Shown piece after piece: positions 46,053 through 57,852 of a DNA stretch of 64,000 nt. The stretch's first letter is position 1. Each line of letters opens with the position of its first letter. The notes under the pieces were generated by a model, which had not been told where the DNA came from, searched no databases, and saw only the letters and a list, made by a program, of their open reading frames with translations. Both the position numbers and the translations under genes were made by a program. The stretch is from Muscardinus avellanarius (taxonomy: Eukaryota > Chordata > Mammalia > Rodentia > Gliridae), in NCBI GenBank assembly GCA_963383645.1, contig OY726569.1:81002211-81066210 (forward strand), read 5' to 3'.

Positions 46053-46362
46053 TTTTGGTGGTACTGGGGTTCCTGGAAGCCCTTCTACCTCCAGGCTACA
46101 CTCCCAGACCTATTTTATATTTTTGAAACAGGGTCTCTTACGCCAGCGCGGCTGGCTTCGAACCTGCTCGATCCTCCTGTCTCCGCCTCCCAAGTGCGGG
46201 GATTACAAGCGTGCGCCACCACGCCCGGCCACCCCAGCCCTTTTTAATTTTTATTTTGAAATAAAGTCTTGCTAAGTTACCTCATGCTGGCCTCAAATAT
46301 GTGATTCTCCTATCTTAGCCTCCCAAGTACCAGAATTACAGGCGTGTGCTATTGTGCCCGGG
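45950..46362 (-). mobile_element. SINE split by a nested SINE
   Basis: Outer copy: 45,950-46,005 (ID part, 'ggggattgaacctggggcc...acaccccagcccttttta') and 46,230-46,362 (linker 'attttgaaataaagtcttgc' and B1-like part). The inner SINE lies exactly between. Confidence 0.92.
46006..46229 (-). mobile_element. Young inner SINE, 'gcttcc' variant, 17-bp TSD
   Basis: Tail expanded to (TTTA)n (46,006-46,052), right part 'ggtactggggttcctggaagccc', CpG-rich left part ('acgccagcgcggctggcttcgaacc'). A perfect 17-bp TSD, caccccagcccttttta, lies at 45,989-46,005 and 46,230-46,246. One of the youngest SINEs in the window. Confidence 0.96.
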
Positions 46363-46594
46363 TTTTTCTTTTCTTTTCTTTTTTCTTTTTTTTTATTTTT
46401 GGTACTGGGGATTGAACCCAGGGATCTTCTACCTCTAAACTACACTCTCAGCCCTATCTTGCTTTTTATTTTGAAACAGGGGCTCACTAAGTTGCGGAGG
46501 GCCTAAGTTGCTGAGGCTGGCTGTGAACCTGCGACCCTCCTGTCTCCGCCTCCCAAGTACTGTGATCACAAGTGTGCACCACCCTACCTGGCTC
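46363..46594 (-). mobile_element. B1-dID/MEN-type SINE
   Basis: TTTTC-rich tail, ID part 'ggtactggggattgaacccaggg', linker, B1-like part ending 'caccaccctacctggctc'. Confidence 0.9.
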
Positions 46595-46627
46595 ATCCTT
46601 CCATTCTCAGTGATAAGAATGTTACTT

Positions 46628-47157
46628 ACCAGCCTGCCGAGGGGTGAGGCCAGAGCCGGGGTCAGCGAGGCCGGGATCGGGGCCTGCCATGAGGCAAGGC
46701 TGGTGCTTGAACCAGTGAGGCCGGGATCAGAGTCTGCTGAGACGCCAGGCCAGAGCCGGGGCCTTCAGGAACGGGATCGAAACTTGCAACGCGGCATACA
46801 TAGAGAAACATACAGAAAATAGAATTCAGATGCTTTCCCTAATTTGCAAAAACTAGGAAGAAATGGGTAATGGGAGGAGATCTAGTTGAAGAAAGGGCCC
46901 TATGGAGGAGCAATTAAGGTGGCCAATCAGAGGGGATGGGATGGGAGAAGATGGGATCTCTTCAAAACGCAGGATGTACATAAACAAATGAATCAATGTT
47001 AATCACCAAATCAAGCATGGGATCGAGGGAGGGGGAGGGAATGGGACCGAGAGGGCATAGGGGCTAATTGGATGATAAGTGCTTGTATACCCTCACAAGT
47101 CATGTATTCTATTGTGATGTTTGACTACAATGCACTAATAAAAATATATTTTTAAAA
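46628..47157 (+). mobile_element. Composite retroposon: 50-bp GC-rich tandem units plus L1-like tail
   Basis: A perfect 13-bp TSD, aagaatgttactt, flanks the element at 46,615-46,627 and 47,158-47,170. The head has three tandem 50-bp units starting at 46,647, 46,697 and 46,747, each with a 'gggatc' at the same position, preceded by a 17-bp partial unit. The body holds a G-rich tract (47,015-47,065). The tail 'gactacaatgcactaataaaaatatatttttaaaa' resembles L1 3' ends elsewhere in the window. The TSD and A-rich end show L1-type retrotransposition. Whether it is an internally deleted L1 (5' UTR monomers joined to 3' UTR) or an SVA-like non-autonomous family is open. Confidence 0.82.
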
Positions 47158-47339
47158 AAGAATGTTACTTTCTCATACAGGGAGGGCCTCTTTCACAGTT
47201 TTATCTCCTGCTTTTAAAAAACAAAGTCCAGAGTGATCTTGAACCTGCCATTATTCAAGTGTCTTCAACTCAAAATAGTCAATATGGCAGAGCAACATGT
47301 TTTGGGGTTGCCATGTCACATCTCAAAATTTTACATCCA

Positions 47340-47520
47340 TTAATAATCATGAACTGATGTTATAGGCACGATGTTTATAATAGCAAAATCGTGGAAATAC
47401 CAAAATAGGTTAAATATATTGCAATCTATCCACTCATTGGAATGATAAGGGGTTATTAAGAGTAGCATTATATATATTGCTTTATAACTAAAAAAAATGA
47501 AGAAAATACTTTAGAAGAGC
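47340..47520 (+). mobile_element. Possible L1 3' region fragment
   Basis: 'cgatgtttataatagcaaaatcgtggaaataccaaaataggttaaatatattgcaatctatccactcattggaatgataaggggttatt' follows the L1 C-terminal region loosely. Confidence 0.5.
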
Positions 47521-47578
47521 ATTCAATAATGTGGAAAATAATGAAAAAATATTATTTGGTTAAATATTATAAAACTGA

Positions 47579-47790
47579 GCCAGGCATGGTGGCACACACT
47601 TGTCATTCCAGCATTTGGGAGGCTGAGACAGGAAGGTGTGTGGTTCACTGACAACCTCAGTTACTACTGAGGCCCTTTGCAACTCGGTGAGGCCTTGTTT
47701 CAAAATAAAGAATAAAAAATTATCTGGGGATGTAGCTCAGAGGTAGAATGCCCCTGGGTTCCTCCCTAGTACTGCAAAAAAAGAAAAAAA
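47579..47790 (+). mobile_element. B1-dID/MEN-type SINE with 13-bp TSD
   Basis: Complete copy. A perfect TSD, attataaaactga, lies at 47,566-47,578 and 47,791-47,803. Confidence 0.95.
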
Positions 47791-48020
47791 ATTATAAAAC
47801 TGATTAAAAAAAGTGCTATGAATATGTATGGTGTACACAAGTGTGTTGTATATACAGAATGCAGGGGGACTGGGGGGATATATTTAAAAATTAAAGCATT
47901 AGATGTGATTATTTCTGCCAGAGTTGCATTATGACTTTATGGGACTTGGGCACTTTTGCCTTAATAGGTCTCTTTCTCCGTGAAAAATTATATTCTATTA
48001 CACTGGTATAAAAATAAATA

Positions 48021-48100
48021 TAGGCTGGGGATACAGCTCAGCAGTAGACCACCTGAAATGTGGGAGGCCCAAGATTCCACCCCAGCACTACCAAAAAAAG
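48021..48100 (+). mobile_element. ID SINE monomer
   Basis: 'aggctggggatacagctcagcagtagaccacctgaaatgtgggaggcccaagattccaccccagcacta' then A-tail; tRNA-Ala-like with a diverged B box. Confidence 0.8.
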
Positions 48101-48797
48101 CCTATTAGTATAAAGATGAAAATAATCTAGGCTAGAGTCACTATTATTATATTCATCTTTCTTCTGATTTTAAAACAAATTTAAATTCAAACATGTCATG
48201 GGCTCTGGGCCTATTGAATATACTATTGGCCCTGATTTCTCAGTCCAGGGATTGACTCATTTTCCACCTCCCCCCTCCCAACATCTGCATTTTCTAAATT
48301 TTCAATAGCAAGAATTTATTCTTTTAGTATAATGTAAAGCTAATTGAACAAAGAAATAGGCAAACATAAAATGTGGCCTCTAGGGCCAGCCTGTCCCCAG
48401 CCCCCGAGGACTTTAAACCATCCCCCTGGGCACAGCTGGCTGTTCACAGTGCTGCTGCTCCAGTCTACCAGGTAGCTTCCTTCAAGGACTAAGAGAAAGC
48501 TCTGGCTTACCAAAGGGAATGGGTCCATACCTTGCTCTTCACAGACGGAGGTGACATGACAACCCACGCTGGCCTTGTTTCTCAGGGGTGGAGGTGGCTA
48601 GCCCTGTTCCAGTCACACTCTCTCACCCAGGCTGACAGGCATCTGGACAAGGAGGACAGGTTTGGGTAACTATGGAAAGGCACTAACCGGCCCTTCTAGA
48701 GTTTCAGATACGGCACCAGTGCATCAGAAACTGGTGATCTTTGCCAAAGTGGAAAATTAGGCAAGACTTACTAGGTTTGATTTTACAAAGTCGGCCT
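48101..48797. other. Unique intergenic DNA
   Basis: No feature recognised. Confidence 0.4.
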
Positions 48798-48806
48798 TTC
48801 AGATAT

Positions 48807-48998
48807 GCTTTTTTGGTTTTGTTTTGGTACTGGAAATTGAACCTAGGGGCATCTATCTCCTATCTACACCCCATCCCATTTTAATCTTTATTTTAAAACA
48901 GGGTCTCACTAAGTTGCTGAGGCTGCCCTAGAACTCGTGATCGTCCTGTTTCAGCCTCCCAACTACCAGGATTACAGGTGTGCACCACCACACCTAGC
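48807..48998 (-). mobile_element. B1-dID/MEN-type SINE with TSD
   Basis: Complete minus-strand copy. TSD ttcagatat at 48,798-48,806 and 48,999-49,007. A (TTTA)n array lies just beyond, at 49,022-49,053. Confidence 0.93.
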
Positions 48999-49054
48999 TT
49001 CAGATATATTTTTTAAACTTATACATTTATTTATTTATTTATTTATTTATTTAT

Positions 49055-49500
49055 GTGTTTCATAAATACTTTATGCTAGGCACTGTTTTAGAAGCAGGAG
49101 ACACAGTGGTATGCAAGATAGATAGAAGGAAAAATTTGGAATAAGGGTGTAGAATATTTTGAGATAAGGGAACAATGGATGCACAGGGAGTGTGCAACAG
49201 GGGATTGCATAAGGAGTTAAGATCCCAGCTTTACTAAGGTGTGGAGGTTTAAACTGAAACACTGAAGGTAAGTAGGAACTGGCCCAGTAAGGAAAAGGGA
49301 GGGAGAGGAAAATATCCTAGGCAGAGAGATGGCTACACTGGGATCAGAGTCCCTCAAGGAGCTGAAGATGCCTCAAAGTTTTGGAGAGTGTGGTAAAAGT
49401 AAGGCTGAAGAGGCAGACAAGGGCAAAATGTGAAGAGCTATTTACATCCAGTTACAGAATTGAAACTGTCTCCTTACTCCAGTGGGAAGCCACTGCGGTT
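49055..49500. repeat. Ancient mammalian repeat, family uncertain
   Basis: 'aatactttatgctaggcactgttttagaagcaggagacacagtgg' and 'tactccagtgggaagccactgcgg' are phrases common in old interspersed repeats of mammals (L2/MIR-associated or related). Too diverged to name. Confidence 0.4.
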
Positions 49501-49517
49501 AGAAGCAAAGGAGTACA

Positions 49518-49892
49518 TGTTAGTTTGCTATCACTGTGGCAAAACACCTTAGATAAATAACTTAAAAAGAGGAATGATTCATTTTGGCTTACTATGTCAG
49601 AGGGTTCAGTCTATGGTTACTTGGTGCTTGGGCTCATGGAGGCACAGTACATCATGGGGGCAGGAGAGCACAGTGAAGGAAAATGTTCATCTCATGGTGA
49701 CCAGGAAGTAGAACAAGAGGGGGAGGGGCTGGGTCCCAATATACCCTTCAAGGGCACACCCCTAGGTACCTAATTTCCTTCCACTAAGCCCCACCTCCTA
49801 AAGATGTCACTGCCTCCCAAGAGTGCCACAACCTGGAGACCAAACCTTTAACACATGAGACTTTGGGGACACTCCAGACCCAAACTATAACA
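49518..49892 (-). mobile_element. MaLR-type LTR (antisense), complete
   Basis: Runs from 'tgttagtttgctatcactgtggcaaaacacctt' to 'cactccagacccaaactataaca', a 375-bp TG...CA element read antisense. Flanking 7-mers gagtaca (49,511-49,517) and gagtgca (49,893-49,899) match at 6 of 7. Confidence 0.82.
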
Positions 49893-50108
49893 GAGTGCAT
49901 TTGCTATGTGGAGAATGAGTGGCCTAAAACTCTAGGAATGGACCTTGGATCAGTGGCAACAGTGGCCACGAACATAGACTGTTTGATAAGATATACTCCA
50001 AGTCTGGCTTAGACAACTGAAAGAGAATAGAGATGTGTACTCCAACAGCCAAAGTTTCCCACACTCTACAATCTAGTAGAGCCCAGCCTTCAGAATCATA
50101 CAAATAAG

Positions 50109-50320
50109 AGCCAGGTGTGGTGGTGCATGCCTATAATCCCAGTACTTGGGAGGCTGAGACAGGAGGATCACAGGTTTGTAGCCAGCCTCAGCTACTTAGT
50201 CAGTCCCTCCTCAATTTAGTGACTCCCTGTTTCAAAAATAAACAATAAAAAATGGGGCTGGGTGTATAGCTCAAAGATAGAATGACCCTGGGTTCAGTCC
50301 TCAGTACCAAGAAAAAAAAA
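50109..50320 (+). mobile_element. B1-dID/MEN-type SINE
   Basis: Complete copy. Flanks 'catacaaataag' and 'catacaaacaag' form a TSD with one mismatch. Confidence 0.93.
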
Positions 50321-50389
50321 CACATACAAACAAGTAAATCTTTAAGTGGACAAAGATAGGAATATTACACTGTCCTAATTCTACAGATT

Positions 50390-50795
50390 TATAGCGAATC
50401 TTGATTCTTTTGGTGTACATCTTCCTTCTCTTTATCTTTCAAGATTATATTTACTCTTTTTTGGCCCTTTGAATTTCCATATAAGTTTTAGAAATCAGCT
50501 TGTCAATTTCCACTAATGAAAATCTGCCAGTATTTTGATAAGGATTGCACTAAATCTAAAGATCAATTTGGAAACAACTGAGATCTTTATAGTTTCGAGC
50601 CTTCCAATTCATGAACATGGTCTATCCCTTGGTTGATTTAGATTTCAATTTATTTCAGTGATATGCTACTTTCAATGAAAAGGTCTTGCACATATTTGGC
50701 GAGATTTAGTCCTAGATATATATTTTTAGACCATTGTAATGGGTAAACATTAAAGGTATTAATTGAATGAGATTGTTTCTGGGGAGAACTATGTT
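50390..50795 (-). mobile_element. L1 LINE ORF2 fragment (antisense)
   Basis: 'ggattgcactaaatctaaagatcaatttggaaacaactgagatctttatag' and 'ccttccaattcatgaacatggtctatccc' are the canonical antisense L1 ORF2 text. Decayed. Confidence 0.82.
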
Positions 50796-51746
50796 GCAAA
50801 ACATAAAACTTTGTACAAATCTGAGATGTTCTTTCTCACCAACACCACTGAACACGTTTTGGAAAGCCAATCTGCATGCTCTTAAGATAGGCTTCCCAAC
50901 AGCTATTGATTAACCAAGATGCTAAGGCTACACAACCAGGACAGCCAAAGAAATGACAGCAGAGGCCAAGAAGAGATTAGTGGCCTGGAACAAACTCCAG
51001 TAATTAAATCCTCAGTCTGATTAACAGTTTTACCCAATAGCCACTAGATGGCCTCAGGGAGGAAAAATTCCCTAAAATTCATCATTTCGTCAAAACCAGG
51101 GACTGTTACACCTGCTACAAGGGCTTGTACAAGACCCTCCCGCACCTCGACCAGCCCTAAGTGGGAGCTGAGGTCCTCTCTGCCTCCCTCCTGTCTCCAC
51201 AGGGTTCCTCAGCTGCAGAACAAACAATGGCAGGTAAGACCAGCTGCTTCCTGGAACTGTGGCTGCGAGGGGCACTCTGGCTTCCTGCTGCCTCTGTGTC
51301 TGAACTGATGATTCACCCCCTCCTCTGAGCCCAGCCTCACAGCACCCTCCGAGTGCCCAGCCCTGCCAGCCGTGGACCCCATCCAGTTCTCATCTCCTTC
51401 TTCATTCTATCAGTGTGGAGAAGAAAATGGCCAAGGATGAAGTATTTGGGACATCAGTATTACTTCTAAAACACAAAAAGGGGAGAGACTCTGTTGTTAC
51501 CCAAACCTGAATCGTTACATTCTAGTCCCTTGTATCTCTCCCAGATTAAAGTAGCAGTGACTCTGGGGTGGGAACCATCAATCTGCGTTTTAACAAGTCC
51601 TCCAAATGATTTAGGCACTCTCTGAGGACTCCCCGATTCCTTGAGGGCGTATACTTACGGTTGGCAATTTTATAACCCTATAAGGAGAGAAGTTTAGTTG
51701 TAGGAAACTGATAGTAATGTACATTATTCCTGTCCATAGAGATGTG
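50796..51746. other. Unique intergenic DNA
   Basis: No feature recognised. Confidence 0.4.
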
Positions 51747-52093
51747 TGTTAATCAGCATATCATAAAATGCCAGAGATAATCAGCTTACAGAGAGAAGGT
51801 ATATTGTGCCTCACAGTTCGGAGGTTCCAGTCCATGACCGGTTGCTTTGGGATTTGGGGCACGGCAGCACTTTATGGTACAGAGCAAAACTGCTCACGTC
51901 ATGGCTAGGGAGCATGACAGGACAAAGAGGCTAGTGTCCTACCGTCTCATTCAAGGACATGCCCCCATGACCTGAGGACCCTCCCCCTGGCACCACCTCT
52001 TCAAGGTCCCGCTGCCTCCCAGTAGAACTACCCTCAGCACCAAGCCTTTAAGACACGGGCCTTTAGGAGACAGTCAAAATCCAAACTCTAGCA
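51747..52093 (-). mobile_element. MaLR-type LTR (antisense)
   Basis: 'tgttaatcagcatatcataaaatgccagagataatc' to 'gtcaaaatccaaactctagca', with the internal 'gcctcacagttcggaggttccagtccatgacc' block shared with the 35.7 and 49.5 kb LTRs. Confidence 0.75.
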
Positions 52094-53315
52094 ATATCCG
52101 TAGAAAATGTAATTCCAGTTTAAAGGATATTAGCAAGTTTTATGTCCACTGGCAAGTTTGTGTTCTCTTTACTGGTTATATGGGTCTCTTTAAATTTTTC
52201 CCTTAAGCGATTGTAACAACTTTCTGGCTCTCTTATTAACAAGTTAAAGAAATAAAATCTTTGACACAAATTCATTTTATACTTGCATGAGAGCCATAGT
52301 TTTATCTTTGAATATTGTCCGTCAACTAAGCGATTCTCAAAGTGAAGTCTTGGCCTAGATACACTGCCTGGGAACCTGTTGGAGATGCAGATCTGCAGAT
52401 CTCACCCAGACCTACTGGATGGGAAACTCTGGACACAGAGACAGCCATCTGTGTTGTAAGGAGCCCAGAGTCTTCTGATGCACACTCAAGTTGGGGAAGC
52501 TTTAGCATCCCCACCAGACGCCGAAAAGGCCACTTTAGTCCTGACTCAGTTGAAACCTTGGGACCTGACTACCATGCAGTCCCTGAGCCAACATGCAATG
52601 GATAGGATGAGAACAGCCAGAGGCCCTCCTCTGTCATCTCCAGGGACCAGCCCAGCAGTCCTGCCACTCACTCTCCCCACAGCAGTGAGGGACTGAACAA
52701 GGGTCCTTTGTGAGACGGATACAACAAGAACGTTAAGATGTCCCTGAAGAGGCCATTTGGGCCCGCCTGCACCTGCTGGTTGGACCCCGTGAGAGCTAAC
52801 ACCCTACTCAAGCTTCATAATTAATTTCCCCAAAAAGGTTATGACCCCAGAGAGAAGGAATGAGGACAAGGAAAACATGGTCTTAGGACCCAAACCCAAG
52901 GACGGTGTTTATTCTCTGCCTCCGGCAGTAATAGAGTGGTATTCACTGTGGGCAGATGCACAATCACAAGCCCATTGTGTGCTAGGCTGGGGCACAGATG
53001 CTGCCCGTTTGTCTTGCAGCCTGACTGGATGCTTTGCCCTGCTCGTGAGAAGCCCTCCCTGATTGCTGAGCATCATGCCAGCCAGATAAAGGCCCTTGGC
53101 CAGGAGAGGATCCACCAGAAACACAGCCTTCCCTTACCAGGATGGCAAGAGCAGGCTGGCCACCTCCGACCCTCACCACCCTGCTACACCTGCTGGGGCT
53201 GGCTGCTGCCCCTTGGTCCCCTGTGTTCAGAGGCTATGTAAAGCCCAGCAGGCAGCACACTTGGGAAGAGCACCCGGGGAGACATCAGAGCCCAGTGATT
53301 ACAAGAGGGACCTCA
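52094..53315. other. Unique intergenic DNA
   Basis: No transposon or exon recognised. Overlapping ORFs of 60-101 codons on both strands (52,840-53,370) are unsupported. Confidence 0.4.
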
Positions 53316-53537
53316 GCCGGGTGTGGTGGAACATGCCTGTAATCTCAGGACTTGGGAGGTTGAGGTAGGAAGATTGCAGGCTTAAGGGCCTGTCTCTGCA
53401 ACTTAATGAGGCCCTCCATAACTTAGGGAAGCCCTCTCAGTAACTTAGCAAGACTTAGTTTCAAAATGAAAATATAGAATAGGGCTGAGGATGTAGCACA
53501 GTGGCAGAATGCCCCTGGATTCAATCTCCAGTACTAA
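53316..53537 (+). mobile_element. B1-dID/MEN-type SINE
   Basis: 'cagccgggtgtggtggaacatgcctgtaatctcagg' start, extended linker, ID part 'gggctgaggatgtagcacagtggcagaatgcc'; the A-tail is eroded. Confidence 0.88.
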
Positions 53538-55031
53538 CAGGGGAGGGTCTCAGTGAGGTCTGAGTGCATCTGCTTGCTTAGCGGGCCTGTTAACTTGGGT
53601 GTGTGGCTTCCTCTCCCAACCCCCATCTTCAGCACAATGAAATGACAGGAGTGCCTTCCTCTGGGGTGCTGAGAGGATTAATGATGTCATGATTCTAAAG
53701 CCCTGATTATAGAGCCACTCTCCAGATAAGTGCTGGGCAAGCGCCTGTGCTTGGTGGTGGTGGTGGTGGTGGTTCGTGGTGAAATGGATTTCCTAGAAAG
53801 CCCCCTGGAAGGGGAATAGGGGCTGAGAAGAACACATAAGCACCAACCGCTGTCTGGGCTAACAGACAGTCCAGTGGCCACCACGGTCTGCCCCCGAGGT
53901 TAAAGAGAAGCTACGTGTTTACCCATCCCCAGCCAGCCACTGGCACAGACATGGGTGGCCATCTCTGCCCCTTGCCATGTGGAAATCTTAGAGGCTCACC
54001 TAGTTCCAGCCTCTCACCTGCTCCAGAGCATGTCCAGGAATCAGACTAGTCCACAAACAAGGGGGTCCCTGAATCCGAGTGTGATCCCCACCATTCTCTG
54101 CCTGGGTAAGTCTAAGCAAGGCCTGCGCCTCTCTAAGCCTCCATTTCCCTTCAGTGAAATGAGAGCTGGATAATGAGACCTTTAAGGTTCTCCCAGCTGT
54201 GCTGTTCTGTGTTCTCTCTGCACTTGACTCCCGCAGACCTGCCGAATGGCACAGACAGGCCGGGCCCAGTTGAAGGCCGGCCCCCGCTGCTCCGCAGGGC
54301 CTGGGTCTCCTGTTACTAGTAGAGCCACTATGCGGTGGCCCCCAGGGAACAGCAGGGGTGAGATCTGTCTGTTAGAGTCCTCTGGAATGGACACAATGCT
54401 TCCTGTCCTTTCCCAGCCCCTGGAGGCCAGGCCAGGCTGCCCAGGAAGTATCAGGCAGGGACTCAGATTGCAAAGATACATGGCGACACAGACAGTCTGC
54501 CAGCCCACAGGAATCCAGGCCAAGAGTAGATAATGCACAGACCAAGTATGCACTGTAATTTCTAGGTGCCTGAGAGTGAGCTGCTCCAGGTACAACATAG
54601 CTCTTAGCTGCCTCCTCCACGTCCCTTAGTAAAAGGAATCCTGGTGCAAACATCAACCTACAGAAGTCCACTCAGATCCCTCACCTGGTTATCCTCAAAT
54701 CTTCCTTCCCTCCAGGTTCCTGGCGTTCTCCCTGAGGACAGGTAACTGTCATCCAGATCACATCAGCCCTGGGGCTTCCATGACACAGAGCAAGGCCGGC
54801 ATCTCCCCTGCCTGAGCTTTCTCTTCCATGTGCATCCAGAGCAGAAGAAGCTGCCTGCCAGCTCCCAACATCCCCAGCTACGGGGGAGCCACAAGATGGT
54901 GCAGGGGAAAAGAATACGAACTCTGGAGCTGGAATTCCCAGCTGTGTGAACTTGGACAACTTACAATCTTTAACATCCTTGGATCTCAGTTTGCTCATCT
55001 ATAATCTGTAAGCAATGCCTGCCTCACCAGA
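53538..55031. other. Unique DNA with MIR relics
   Basis: (GGT)n lies at 53,752-53,774. MIR-like stretches lie at 54,060-54,210 and 54,897-55,045 (the latter 'cccagctgtgtgaacttggacaacttacaatctttaacatccttggatctcagtttgctcatctataat', a clear MIR). A 138-codon minus ORF (54,182-54,598) has no recognised domain. Confidence 0.5.
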
Positions 55032-55041
55032 TTGTCCTGGG

Positions 55042-55240
55042 GAAGCTAGGTGTGGTAGCACATGCCTATGATTCCAGTACTTGGGAGGCTGAGACAGGAA
55101 GATCTCAAGTTTGAGGTTAGTTAGCCTCAGCAACTTACTGAGACCCTCAGCAACTTAGAGAAACCTGGTTTAGGGGTGTAGCTCGGAGATAGAAAAAGCC
55201 CTGGGTTCAATTCCTAGTACATAAATAGGGGGGAAAATGT
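55042..55240 (+). mobile_element. B1-dID/MEN-type SINE inside a MIR
   Basis: A 10-bp TSD, ttgtcctggg, lies at 55,032-55,041 and 55,241-55,250. The linker is shortened and the ID part starts 'aggggtgtagctcggagatag'. Confidence 0.92.
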
Positions 55241-55250
55241 TTGTCCTGGG

Positions 55251-57289
55251 AGTAAAAGCTGCAGCTGCCTCATACTAGGAAAGGGTAGATATTGTTATAG
55301 GGACATCACCTGCTGGTCTGAATAATGCACAAAACACACAATCAGTTTAAAAAAAGAGGCAATTTAAAGCGGACCCCAAACCAGGAGTTCTTGTGGCCCT
55401 TTATCCAAAGTGGACTGGATTCTGTTTGAATTAAGGAAGAGTAGACGAGTAGACTTGCTCTCCTCTAAGGGTTTGCATTCAGTTCAGACACATGACAAAC
55501 CCATGAAGAACTAGCTCTCTGACTTTATCTTAGGAACTCGGCTGATTCGGGTGTTCAGGCTTATCAGGAGCCAATCACTTGGCTGGTCAGACCGGATCTA
55601 TCACAGTGACTCTCAAGCCCAGATGCTCACTAGTACCACCTGGGGAAACAGCCCAAACTCTGGGTTTGGAGCCCCACTTCCAACCCATTTCATCAGAAAC
55701 TGCTAGCAGGGGCCAGGTTCCAGGAGCTCCCTGGGTGATTCTAGCATGAGAAATACAGGATCAGAAGACCTCTAAGGTTCCTCCCAGGTATCCCAGAGGC
55801 CCAACTATGCATCACCCAAAGTAGACACCTAGCAGAGGCTTGTTGGATAAATGAATAAAGATTATGACTCACCTTTTTTTTTGGCTGCTTCTAAATTCAT
55901 AATGAGTGAGGCAAAGGAAGGAAAGATAAAGTTGGATCCTAAGAATCATAGAGTAGCCTTCTCCAGTAGAAATTTCTTCAATCAAGGGGAGAGTGTAATC
56001 GGTGCTGTTTGTTACAGTAGCCATAAGCCAAGTGTGGCTGACGAGTGCCTGGAAAGTTCTAGTGGCTCAGAAACTAGATTTTTCATTTTATTTAAGGTTA
56101 AATTTACATAGCTACATACGATTTCAGGCTACCATCCTGGACAGTACACATAGAGCCCCTGCCTTTTATAAACACAGCTGTACCTGTGCTCCTCCACAAT
56201 CCTCTATTACTAGTAGGACATCCCTGCTTCTGCTCCGTGCGTTCGTGGTTGGGCAGCTTCCTCCTCCAGCCATAGGGTGGGCCCAGGACCCAGGCTAGGT
56301 CAATCAGGAAAACTGATTCCTCTCTGGGACTTTGACTCTAGTTTCTGTGTCATAGCAATAGAAAATGAGTCGGAGTGGATTTATGTGAGCGTTTATGCCG
56401 GAGACACTATATATTAGTTTCTTGAACATTGGTCCAGAGCATGCTGACCACAGCAGTGATGTGTGGTGTAAGCTAGGAATCGCTATCATCAGCCTTCACC
56501 AGTACCCAGTAGCACTTATGTGCCAGCTCCTGTACCAGGGACATAATTTGCCTAGTTTCTCTCGTGCATCACTTATTTATCTGTAAAATGTACATTGTAG
56601 CTTCTAAAAAAAAAGATAACAGGCATATAAGTTTTGAGCTAAATGCAGAGGGAGCTGAGTGTATTGTTACAAGTATTCCCAGGGCATAGGGTGGGGGAGT
56701 CATAGGAGGGTTTCATGAAAGCCCCGATCTGGGCCCAGGTTCACAAGCTGTGCGGCATTAGACAAGACACTTGTCCTGAGACTGAGTTGGATACATCCCT
56801 TCCCAATTTCACTATTTTCTTAAATATTTACCTGCCCTCCGGCCCGATAACACAGGAAGTCCTGATACACGGAGTACCCGCTTCTATGCACACATGTCAG
56901 AAAGTTATCTGGCCCAGACCATGCTGGCTTCGTGCCCAACTCATTTCTTTTCCCCCCAGCTCCTCACCTCACTGGGAAACCGCCCTGGGCATGCACTTAC
57001 ATGGTGCCCTTCACTAACTCTCTGGCAGGGGGCTCTATGGGAATCCTGCCTGTCTGTCCCACTCGTAGGCCATAAGCACCATGAGAGCAAAGACCGGCCT
57101 CCTCTGGTTTGCTGCTGTGTGTGTCCTCAGAGCCAGACACATTCAAGGTGCTCCCAAAGTATTTACTTTTTGAATGAACACCCCAGTTCTATTGAGTGTT
57201 TGTTACAGATATCCCAAATCTATTTCATTTCAGGAAATCCTCACAGGACTAGTTATGTAATGTAACATTAGATAACAAACCCCCCAAAC
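55251..57289. other. Unique DNA with L2/MIR traces
   Basis: 57,066-57,182 is an L2 3' end ('ataagcaccatgagagcaaagaccggcc...ttgaatgaacac'). 55,800-55,860 has an L2-like ending. 56,730-56,800 is MIR-like. The rest is unrecognised. Confidence 0.45.
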
Positions 57290-57564
57290 AGACAAATTTT
57301 CCCCAAAACTTAACAGCTTAAAGCACAAATGATCATTTATTATTTCAGTTTCTGTAGGAAAGGAATTCAGACAGGGCTCAGTGAAGTCTGCTTGTCTCTG
57401 TACCGTGTCTGGGACCTCAGTGACAAGCCTCAAATCTGTTTACCACCTCTCTGTGATTGATTTTGCTGTTGCTGACAGCTTCATGGGAAGTTCGTCATCA
57501 GCCAGACACCAGAACACCCTCCATGCAGGGTGGACTCCCCACATGGTGGTCGCTGGTGTCTTTT

Positions 57565-57840
57565 TCTTCTTTTTTTTCTTTCTTTTCTTTCTTTTTTATT
57601 TTTATTTTTTATTTATTTATTTATTTATTTATTTTTTTGCAGTACTGAGGATAGAATCCAGGGGCAATTCTACCTCCAAGCTACACCCCCAGCCCTATTT
57701 TTTATTCTTTATTTTGAAACAAGGTCTCACTAAGTTGCAGAGGGCCTCACTAAGTAGCTGAGGCTGGCCATGAACCTGAGATCCTCCTGTCTCAGCCTCC
57801 CAAGTACTAGGATTATAAGTGTGTGCCACCATGCCCAGCT
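57565..57840 (-). mobile_element. B1-dID/MEN-type SINE
   Basis: Long T/CT/(TTTA) tail (57,565-57,644), ID part, linker, full B1-like part to 'gccaccatgcccagctg'. The target-like sequence gtc(g/a)ctg(g/a)t(g/a)tcttt/ctt flanks it. Confidence 0.92.
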
Positions 57841-57852
57841 GTCACTGATATC

